NCBI GenBank assembly: GCA_947454285.1
Contig: CANGJO010000049.1
Location: 1-7,022 of the forward strand
From: Microbacteriaceae bacterium
Lineage (GTDB): Bacteria; Actinomycetota; Actinomycetes; Actinomycetales; Microbacteriaceae
Direction of reading: 5' to 3'
DNA length: 7,022 nt
A model generated the notes under the pieces. That model did not search any database, was not told the DNA's origin, and saw only the letters and a list, made by a program, of their open reading frames with translations. A program made the translations under genes and the position numbers. Shown here piece by piece: positions 1 through 4,203 of this stretch (the stretch's first letter is position 1; every line of letters starts with the position of its first letter).

Positions 1-440
1 ATGGCGATGTAGATCGGCACATAGAGCCAACGAGGTGCGTGAATCCAAAAGACTCGGAATCCAATTCCCAGAATCGCTGTTCCCCAAATAATTGACATCA
101 GTAGCAGGGCTTTTTCTTGGGGGAGCGCCAACCAGGTGATTGGCGTGTAGCTTCCGGCAATCAGGAGAAAAATATTTGCGTGGTCAATTCGCTTGAGAGT
201 GACCTTTACCTTTGGGCTCCAGTTGAAGCGATGGTAAAGCGCAGAGTTGCCGAATAACAAAACTGAGCTGGCGAAGAAAATTGCAGTGGCAATTTTAGCT
301 GGCACGCCATTTGCCAGAACCACCAGCACAATCCCTCCTGCAATGACCAGGGGTAACACGCCTGTGTGGATCCAGCCGCGCCAAGTCGGCTTCACCTCTG
401 TAGGGGTCTCGCGGAAACCATCGCTGATTGGCATGCTCAC
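1..440 (-). CDS. trhA: Hemolysin III / TrhA family membrane protein (C-terminus cut off by window edge)
   Basis: About 146 codons are present; the gene runs off the left edge, so the C-terminal half is missing. The reading frame shows the hemolysin III/PAQR-like pattern: a short cytoplasmic N-terminus, a first membrane helix at about residues 24-43, a second at about 50-68 ending in the S-A-L-Y-H motif (Ser66, His70), then R-I-D-H (Asp86, His87) leading into I-F-L-L-I-A-G-S-Y-T-P and two further hydrophobic helices. These Ser/His/Asp positions are the conserved, probably metal-binding, residues of the family. Bacterial members are integral membrane proteins tied to membrane-lipid homeostasis; the hemolysin name is historical. 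I chose GTG at 440 because a TAGACT hexamer ends 6 bases upstream, fitting a leaderless transcript. ATG at 434, two codons later, is the alternative. Neither has a Shine-Dalgarno sequence. The gene is divergent from uppS with 40 bases between, the same pairing I recall for Rv1085c/Rv1086 in M. tuberculosis. Confidence 0.9.
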   Translation of the reverse strand, partial: MSMPISDGFRETPTEVKPTWRGWIHTGVLPLVIAGGIVLVVLANGVPAKIATAIFFASSVLLFGNSALYHRFNWSPKVKVTLKRIDHANIFLLIAGSYTPITWLALPQEKALLLMSIIWGTAILGIGFRVFWIHAPRWLYVPIYIA

Positions 441-446
441 AAGGCA

Positions 447-452
447 AGTCTA
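447..452 (-). promoter_or_regulatory. Candidate -10 element (TAGACT) for leaderless trhA transcript
   Basis: Read on the minus strand, TAGACT fits the actinobacterial TANNNT -10 pattern and is followed by six bases and then the GTG at 440, so transcription would begin at or next to the start codon. No convincing -35 was found. The hexamer lies inside a small inverted repeat, GGCAA-gtcta-TTGCC (443-457), which could be an operator or chance. Confidence 0.45.
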
Positions 453-468
453 TTGCCCCAACCTGAAG

Positions 469-474
469 TAGCCT
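469..474 (+). promoter_or_regulatory. Candidate -10 element (TAGCCT) for leaderless uppS transcript
   Basis: TAGCCT (TANNNT) is followed by the six bases tgtcct and then the GTG of uppS at 481. There is no Shine-Dalgarno sequence before this GTG, so a leaderless mRNA with +1 at the G of GTG explains the arrangement. No recognisable -35 hexamer lies 17-18 bases upstream. The same TAGCCT-plus-six spacing recurs before the gene at 2749. Confidence 0.5.
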
Positions 475-480
475 TGTCCT

Positions 481-1242
481 GTGCGTAACTTGATTTACCG
501 GCTATACGAGCGCTCCCTAGAGCGCGGGCTTGCTCCCTCGGACTTGCCTAAACATGTGGCGGTAATGCTGGATGGTAATCGTCGTTGGGCAGAGCGTCGC
601 CCAGGAGCAATTGCGGCTCATGGTCATGCCGCGGGCGCAAACAAAATTTTTGATTTTCTTGGCTGGTGTGACGAAATCGGAATCAAGGTAGTCACGCTCT
701 ACATGCTTTCAACAGACAACTTGGTAAAACGCGATTCCAAAGAGCTCGCCGATCTACTAAAGATCATCGGCTCCGTGGCTACCGAAATGGCAAAGCGTAA
801 GCGCTGGCGAATTCGATTGGTTGGCGATCGCGCCTCGCTTCCAGCGGATTTGTTGCAAGAGCTTGAGGCCGCCGAGGCTGCAACCGCAAAACTAAAAAAG
901 CCAGAGGTAAATCTTGCCGTTGGTTATGGTGGCCGCAAAGAAATCGCCGATGCTATGCGTTCAATTTTGAAAAAGCACTCCGATGAGGGCACCACCATCG
1001 AGCAGCTTGCCGAACTACTTGATCCAGACTTAATTACCGAGCATCTTTACACCGGCGGTCAGCCAGATCCGGATCTGATCATTCGAACTTCGGGGGAGCA
1101 GCGGTTATCGGGCTTCCTGCTTTGGCAGAGTTCCAATTCCGAGCTCTACTTTGAAGAGGCTCTCTGGCCAGACTTTCGCAAGGTGGACTTCTTGCGTGCG
1201 ATTCGCGCGTTTGAGTCGCGACACCGCAGATACGGCGCCTAA
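481..1242 (+). CDS. uppS: Isoprenyl transferase (cis-prenyl diphosphate synthase), probably short-chain
   Basis: This 253-residue soluble or membrane-associated enzyme adds isopentenyl diphosphate units in cis configuration to an allylic primer, supplying the lipid-carrier pathway for cell-wall precursors. Family signatures seen are V-M-L-D-G-N-R-R-W-A with the catalytic, Mg-binding Asp31; H47-G-H near the phosphate-binding loop; L-Y-M-L-S-T-D-N-L at 73-81; G-Y-G-G-R at 148-152; and the C-terminal R-T-S-G-E-Q-R-L-S-G-F-L-L-W-Q block (202-216; Arg202, Glu206, Arg208) followed by E-L-Y-F. Length is normal. By comparison with E. coli UppS, the Ala after the Tyr in LYAFSSENW is Met75 here and the Trp is Leu81. 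M. tuberculosis Rv1086, which makes Z,E-farnesyl diphosphate, also has a bulky residue (Leu84) there, so I infer a short (C15) product, with a second long-chain synthase elsewhere. The GTG start lacks an SD sequence but sits six bases after TAGCCT. Family assignment is firm; chain length is inferred. Confidence 0.96.
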   Translation: MRNLIYRLYERSLERGLAPSDLPKHVAVMLDGNRRWAERRPGAIAAHGHAAGANKIFDFLGWCDEIGIKVVTLYMLSTDNLVKRDSKELADLLKIIGSVATEMAKRKRWRIRLVGDRASLPADLLQELEAAEAATAKLKKPEVNLAVGYGGRKEIADAMRSILKKHSDEGTTIEQLAELLDPDLITEHLYTGGQPDPDLIIRTSGEQRLSGFLLWQSSNSELYFEEALWPDFRKVDFLRAIRAFESRHRRYGA

Positions 1243-1282
1243 CCACCGTCTTGTAGCCGCCAGGTAAACAACAGATAACGAA

Positions 1283-1294
1283 CCCGAATTCGGG
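1283..1294. repeat. Perfect 12-bp palindrome between uppS and phoH2
   Basis: CCCGAATTCGGG is its own reverse complement and lies in the 120-base gap. As RNA it would make only a 4-bp stem with an AATT loop and has no following T-run, so it is a poor terminator. A protein-binding site is possible. A weak promoter-like pair, TTGTAG (1251-1256) and GATAAC (1274-1279) with 17 bases between, lies just upstream, but the match is too loose to list separately. Confidence 0.35.
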
Positions 1295-1299
1295 CGTGT

Positions 1300-1322
1300 C
1301 TAAACCTCAAGTTGAGATTTAG
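1300..1322. promoter_or_regulatory. 23-bp near-perfect inverted repeat upstream of phoH2, operator candidate
   Basis: Arms CTAAACCTCAA (1300-1310) and TTGAGATTTAG (1312-1322) are reverse complements at 10 of 11 positions (mismatch 1305/1317) around a single central G. The one-base centre and AT-rich arms suit a dimeric DNA-binding regulator better than an RNA terminator. If TAGTTT (1329-1334) is the phoH2 -10, the repeat covers roughly -41 to -19, where a repressor or activator would act. I do not recognise the regulator. Confidence 0.45.
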
Positions 1323-1328
1323 CAGGCG

Positions 1329-1357
1329 TAGTTTTGGCTCAAGCTGAAACAAAGGAG
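1329..1357 (+). promoter_or_regulatory. Candidate phoH2 -10 hexamer and Shine-Dalgarno sequence
   Basis: TAGTTT (1329-1334) fits TANNNT and would start a transcript near 1341. The strong SD AAAGGAG (1351-1357) ends five bases before the GTG at 1363 and decides that start. The SD is clear; the -10 is tentative because no good -35 is seen. This gene therefore uses a leadered mRNA, unlike its neighbours on both sides. Confidence 0.5.
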
Positions 1358-1362
1358 CCTAG

Positions 1363-2715
1363 GTGCCTAAGTCAACAACTACCTCTTCTGCTGCGACGGT
1401 AAAGGCTTCGGCAAAGAAACCACCCAAGGCTTCGATCGGCACCAAGACCTATGTGCTCGACACATCGGTGTTGCTTTCGGACCCACGCGCAATCTTCAAG
1501 TTCAAAGAACAAGAGGTTGTGATTCCAATCATCGTGATTAATGAGCTTGAGAAAAAGCGTCACGATCCAGAAATCGGCTACTACGCTCGCCAGGCGCTGC
1601 GTCATCTAGATGATCTTCGCATTCAGCACGAGCGTCTTGACTTTCCAATGGAAGTCGGCGACGGCGGTCTATTGCGCGTTGAGCTAAACCACATTGACCA
1701 GACCACGCTTCCAAAGGGTTTCCAACTTGGCGACAACGACAGCCGCATTCTTGCGGTTGCCTTCAACTTGGCAAGCGAAGGTCGCGACGTGACCTTGGTC
1801 ACCAAGGATCTTCCGCTACGCGTAAAGGCTTCAGCCCTTGGTATGGCCGCCGACGAATATCGCAACGATAACGCGGTTGACTCTGGCTGGACCGGAATCG
1901 ACGAGTTAGCGCTTTCTGCCGATGAGATGTCAGACCTATACGACACAGAAATCATCAAGCACAAAGACGTTGCCAACATGCCAATTAACACGGGACTGGT
2001 GATTAGCTCTGAGCGAGGTCATGCTCTTGGTCGCGTTGAAAAGGGTGGCAAGGTCAAGTTGGTTCGCGGTGATCGGGATGTCTTTGGTGTGCACGGTCGT
2101 TCGGCCGAGCAGCGCCTAGCGATTGACGTGCTGCTTGACCCAGAGGTTGGCATAGTGTCACTTGGTGGTCGCGCAGGTACAGGTAAATCAGCAATGGCAC
2201 TGCTTGCCGCACTTGAGATGGTGCTTGAGCGTCGTCAGCACAAGAAAATCATTGTCTTCCGCCCAATCTTTGCAGTGGGTGGCCAAGAGCTTGGCTACCT
2301 ACCCGGCAGCGAATCAGAAAAGATGAACCCTTGGGGCCAGGCAATTTTTGACACCCTTGGACCGCTGGTTTCAAAGGAAGTTATCGATCACATCGTTGAC
2401 CGTGGTCTTCTTGAGATCTTGCCCCTAACTCACATTCGCGGCCGCTCGCTGCACGATGCCTTTGTGATTGTTGATGAGGCCCAGTCGCTTGAGCGCAACA
2501 CACTGTTGACTGTGCTTTCTCGTATTGGTCAGAATGCCAAGGTCGTGCTGACTCACGATGTTGCCCAGCGCGACAACCTGCGCGTTGGTCGCCACGACGG
2601 CATTGCTGCAGTTATTGAGTCGCTAAAGAACCACGAACTTTTTGCCCACATGACCCTGCAGCGCTCCGAGCGCTCGGCTATTGCGGCGCTGGTGACAGAC
2701 CTGCTCGACAACTAG
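1363..2715 (+). CDS. phoH2: PhoH2: PIN-domain ribonuclease fused to PhoH ATPase
   Basis: This 450-residue cytoplasmic protein has two domains. Residues 1-27 are a Lys/Ser/Thr/Ala-rich disordered tail. A PIN nuclease domain follows (about 28-165) with acidic residues at Asp33 (V-L-D-T-S-V-L-L), Glu61 (N-E-L-E-K-K-R), Asp124/Asp126 (G-D-N-D-S-R) and Asp149 (T-K-D-L-P). The PhoH P-loop ATPase domain (about 240-450) has Walker A G-R-A-G-T-G-K-S at 269-276 and Walker B V-I-V-D-E-A-Q at 368-374, plus the PhoH-typical F-R-P (299-301) and L-G-Y-L-P-G (310-315) segments. Characterised mycobacterial PhoH2 proteins are reported as RNA helicase/sequence-specific ribonucleases in a toxin-antitoxin-like pair with an upstream small gene; no such small ORF is visible here. 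All expected catalytic residues appear intact. The GTG start is fixed by AAAGGAG five bases upstream. An orphan housekeeping RNA-processing role is equally possible. Confidence 0.95.
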   Translation: MPKSTTTSSAATVKASAKKPPKASIGTKTYVLDTSVLLSDPRAIFKFKEQEVVIPIIVINELEKKRHDPEIGYYARQALRHLDDLRIQHERLDFPMEVGDGGLLRVELNHIDQTTLPKGFQLGDNDSRILAVAFNLASEGRDVTLVTKDLPLRVKASALGMAADEYRNDNAVDSGWTGIDELALSADEMSDLYDTEIIKHKDVANMPINTGLVISSERGHALGRVEKGGKVKLVRGDRDVFGVHGRSAEQRLAIDVLLDPEVGIVSLGGRAGTGKSAMALLAALEMVLERRQHKKIIVFRPIFAVGGQELGYLPGSESEKMNPWGQAIFDTLGPLVSKEVIDHIVDRGLLEILPLTHIRGRSLHDAFVIVDEAQSLERNTLLTVLSRIGQNAKVVLTHDVAQRDNLRVGRHDGIAAVIESLKNHELFAHMTLQRSERSAIAALVTDLLDN

Positions 2716-2736
2716 AAATGATTCCGGCTTTGGGTA

Positions 2737-2742
2737 TAGCCT
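2737..2742 (+). promoter_or_regulatory. Candidate -10 element (TAGCCT) for the NTF2-like gene
   Basis: TAGCCT, within TATAGCCT, is followed by six bases (gtagcc) and the ATG at 2749. No SD precedes that ATG. Sequence and spacing match the element before uppS, suggesting a separate leaderless transcript only 33 bases after the phoH2 stop codon. No clear -35 is visible; that position would fall across the phoH2 stop codon. Confidence 0.5.
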
Positions 2743-2748
2743 GTAGCC

Positions 2749-3132
2749 ATGAATTTTGAACAAGCAGATCCAGCAATCCAAAAGTTGTTGTCAGATTACT
2801 TTGACGTCATGCACCACCAAGACATGACTGTCTTTGACAAGGTGTTCCACAAGAACTGCGCACTTTATTCAACGCAGACTGGAGAGCTGAGTCTTCGCCC
2901 TTATGACATTTACCGTGATGTCGTAGCAAACCGTGAATCGCCGGCAAGTCTAGGAAATACACGTCGCGACAAGGTACTGATGTTCGACCAGGTGTCACCA
3001 ACTCTCGCCCTTGTCAAGGTGCAGCTTGAGATGTTTGGCGGTGTGATGCAGGATTACCTAAACATCGTTTTCCTTGACGGGCAGTGGTGGATAATGGCAA
3101 AGATGTGGGAAAGAGTCGGCGACGCCGCCTAG
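2749..3132 (+). CDS. NTF2-like / putative lumazine-binding-type small protein
   Basis: A 127-residue protein with no signal peptide or membrane segment. It has the layout of the NTF2-like (SnoaL-type) cone fold: an N-terminal helix pair (about 7-33, ending in the common F-D-K-V-F-H-K-N-C-A-L-Y transition), a G-E-L turn with R-P-Y-D-I-Y (50-55), then strands at about 76-82, 86-96, 101-109 and a final W-W-I-M-A-K-M-W strand (113-120). The pattern most resembles the putative lumazine-binding subgroup of this superfamily, whose members are mostly uncharacterised; the fold is used by enzymes, ligand binders and dimerisation modules alike, so no reaction is assigned. It lies between phoH2 and the prepilin peptidase gene with a probable promoter of its own, and nothing in context ties it to either. 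The ATG is supported by TAGCCT six bases upstream and absence of a better start. Fold call is fairly secure, function unknown. Confidence 0.82.
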   Translation: MNFEQADPAIQKLLSDYFDVMHHQDMTVFDKVFHKNCALYSTQTGELSLRPYDIYRDVVANRESPASLGNTRRDKVLMFDQVSPTLALVKVQLEMFGGVMQDYLNIVFLDGQWWIMAKMWERVGDAA

Positions 3133-3154
3133 TTTCCCGGCCTCGCTAGAAATC

Positions 3155-3184
3155 CGGGGCTGTTGATAACCCCGATAGGGTTTT
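3155..3184 (+). terminator. Weak, mutually exclusive hairpins after the NTF2-like gene
   Basis: Two 5-bp stems share bases: CGGGG/CCCCG (3155-3159 with 3170-3174, 10-base loop) and AACCC/GGGTT (3168-3172 with 3178-3182, 5-base loop), the second running into TTTT (3181-3184). Either might end transcription 22-52 bases past the stop codon, but both stems are short and the T-run is only four. This is a tentative terminator. Confidence 0.3.
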
Positions 3185-3195
3185 CGCGAAGTTCC

Positions 3196-3201
3196 TAATC
3201 T
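3196..3201 (+). promoter_or_regulatory. Candidate -10 element (TAATCT) for the prepilin peptidase gene
   Basis: TAATCT is followed by seven bases (cggaatt) and the ATG at 3209, with no SD, again a leaderless arrangement. A good -35-like TTGATA sits at 3163-3168, but the 27-base spacing is too long for the pair to function together, so the -35 remains unidentified. Confidence 0.5.
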
Positions 3202-3208
3202 CGGAATT

Positions 3209-3727
3209 ATGAATTCCGGATTTCAAATTTTGAATCTCTTTGCGCTCAGCGGAACCGTTTATCTGGTAGCGGTTGCCTACCGGCTTTCGATGATTGATGT
3301 TCGCGAACACCGGTTGCCGAATCGTCTTGTATTGCCAGCATTTCCTATTGCGCTAGGTGGGCAGTTGATAGCCTGCGCGTTGGGTGCAGACTGGTTCAAT
3401 CTGTTGGTTGCATTGGCCTGCTGCCTGTTGGCCTTGTTGATTGGTTTGGCGGCAAATCGCTGGGCAACACTTGGAATGGGCGACGTAAAACTTATCGCCG
3501 CCATATCGCTATCGCTGGGTTGGTTTAGCTTCCTGGCACCACTTGTTGCGGTGGTCTTGGCGTTTGTGATTGCTTGTGCAGTGGTGCTAGTGATGGTTGC
3601 GCTGCGAAAAACAACACTTGGTAGCAGCTTTGCGCTTGGGCCTTATTTACTGGTTGGTTTTGTGTTGACCCAGATGCTTACTTGGTCTTCGTACTTAGGC
3701 GGCTTCTCGCCAAGCTTCTTGATGTAG
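3209..3727 (+). CDS. Type IV prepilin/leader peptidase, A24 family, single-domain
   Basis: This 172-residue polytopic membrane aspartic protease would cut the positively charged leader from type IV or Flp/Tad-type prepilins at the cytoplasmic face. The two catalytic aspartates are visible: Asp30 in M-I-D-V-R-E-H-R-L-P-N-R-L and Asp92 in the G-M-G-D motif (89-92) followed by V-K-L. About six hydrophobic segments are seen (near 8-27, 40-59, 63-82, 93-103, 106-131, 142-157), and the F-A-L-G-P-Y segment (141-146) is typical of the family. The N-terminal methyltransferase half of full-length PilD-type enzymes (about 250-290 residues) is absent, so it resembles TadV/CpaA-type short enzymes. No pilin, ATPase or secretin gene lies in the window, so its substrate must be encoded elsewhere. 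The last 85 bases overlap the opposing metalloprotease-like gene, and a good terminator follows the stop. The ATG start is supported by TAATCT seven bases upstream. Confidence 0.93.
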   Translation: MNSGFQILNLFALSGTVYLVAVAYRLSMIDVREHRLPNRLVLPAFPIALGGQLIACALGADWFNLLVALACCLLALLIGLAANRWATLGMGDVKLIAAISLSLGWFSFLAPLVAVVLAFVIACAVVLVMVALRKTTLGSSFALGPYLLVGFVLTQMLTWSSYLGGFSPSFLM

Positions 3728-4053
3728 AGGCGGCGGCCCGATAGGTATCGGGTTATTTCAAGATGTGCCACCTGGCAATCTTTTTTATTCAAATACGTTT
3801 CTTGCAAATCCCAAAGTCGCTTGGCCCAGGCATCCGAGTGTGCATCGTCTTTAGGTAGGTGAGCGATTTCGTGAAGCATGGTGTCTTTGTCAAAGTGGCA
3901 AAGCATCATGGTGTCTGTATCTTTATCAACCCAGGCCATTGAGTGCCTAGGGGAGCGCTTGGCTCCAAGGTGCGAGTGAATGCGCACCCAATTAAGGTTC
4001 CACTTTTTATCGCGTAGCACTTTGTCTAACAGCAGCAAAGTTGGCTTCCACAA
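3643..4053 (-). CDS. Small SprT/zincin-like putative metalloprotease; start uncertain
   Basis: From the only ordinary in-frame start near the expected N-terminus, TTG at 4053, the product is 136 residues. It carries the zinc-protease motif H-E-I-A-H at 61-65 preceded by T-M-L, then His72 in H-S-D-A-W, in the place of the third zinc ligand (HGxxW) of SprT-like proteins. The flanking segments M-A-W-V-D and K-R-L-W-D-L-Q-E-T-Y-L fit a small single-domain zincin. The C-terminal tail is basic (R-R-L-Y-I-K-K). No signal peptide is apparent. The substrate is unknown; I did not recognise an exact family. It ends the leftward operon behind fumC. Oddities: the TTG has no SD; the same frame stays open upstream to the fumC stop with no ATG, GTG or TTG; and the last 85 bases run antisense to the prepilin peptidase gene. 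The real N-terminus may be about 39-48 residues longer. Confidence 0.72.
   Translation of the reverse strand: MWKPTLLLLDKVLRDKKWNLNWVRIHSHLGAKRSPRHSMAWVDKDTDTMMLCHFDKDTMLHEIAHLPKDDAHSDAWAKRLWDLQETYLNKKDCQVAHLEITRYLSGRRLYIKKLGEKPPKYEDQVSIWVNTKPTSK
3737..3758 (+). terminator. Rho-independent terminator after prepilin peptidase gene
   Basis: CCCGATA (3737-3743) and TATCGGG (3746-3752) are perfect complements, forming a 6-7 bp stem with a tight AGGT or GG loop, followed at once by TTATTT (3753-3758). It starts nine bases after the prepilin peptidase stop codon at 3725-3727. It lies inside the coding sequence of the opposing metalloprotease-like gene; on the minus strand no T-run follows the stem, so only rightward transcription should be stopped. 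Confidence 0.7.
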
Positions 4054-4203
4054 ATCCCAGGCTTCGTTTTGAAAACCGGGAACGGGCCTTACCTCAAAAG
4101 AAAGGCGGGTCGCCCAGAGAGGAACTTCTCTCCAGCGCCCGCCGATCTTTGCAGTAATTAAATTTGGAATTGCAAACCTGCCGTGTTTAAAGGCCAGCCA
4201 AGA
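4054..4203 (-). other. Open in-frame extension of the metalloprotease-like gene up to the fumC stop
   Basis: These 150 bases read without a stop in the frame of the HEIAH gene, and the next codon upstream is the fumC TGA (4206-4204). The translation looks protein-like (for example I-G-G-R-W-R-E-V-P-L-W-A-T-R-L-S-F-E-V), so it is probably the true N-terminus. It has no in-frame ATG, GTG or TTG, and in the other two frames the GTG and TTG codons hit stops within a few codons. Rare-start candidates are ATT at 4170, six bases after a weak SD-like GGCAGG, and CTG at 4197. A 50-codon run without a stop could arise by chance, so this is suggestive only. Confidence 0.5.

Noticed and set aside
247..471. 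74-codon plus-strand open frame before uppS
   Set aside because: Antisense to the conserved membrane segments of the hemolysin III family gene.
1296..1322. 8-codon GTG mini-ORF before phoH2 as leader peptide or antitoxin
   Set aside because: No SD, far too short for an antitoxin, and its sequence is accounted for by the 23-bp inverted repeat.
1283..1322. Palindromes as a terminator for uppS
   Set aside because: The first gives a 4-bp stem, the second an AT-rich stem with almost no loop, and no T-run follows either directly.
1623..1991. 122-codon minus-strand open frame inside phoH2
   Set aside because: Lies opposite the PIN domain and following segment; Ser/Arg-rich composition typical of an antisense shadow.
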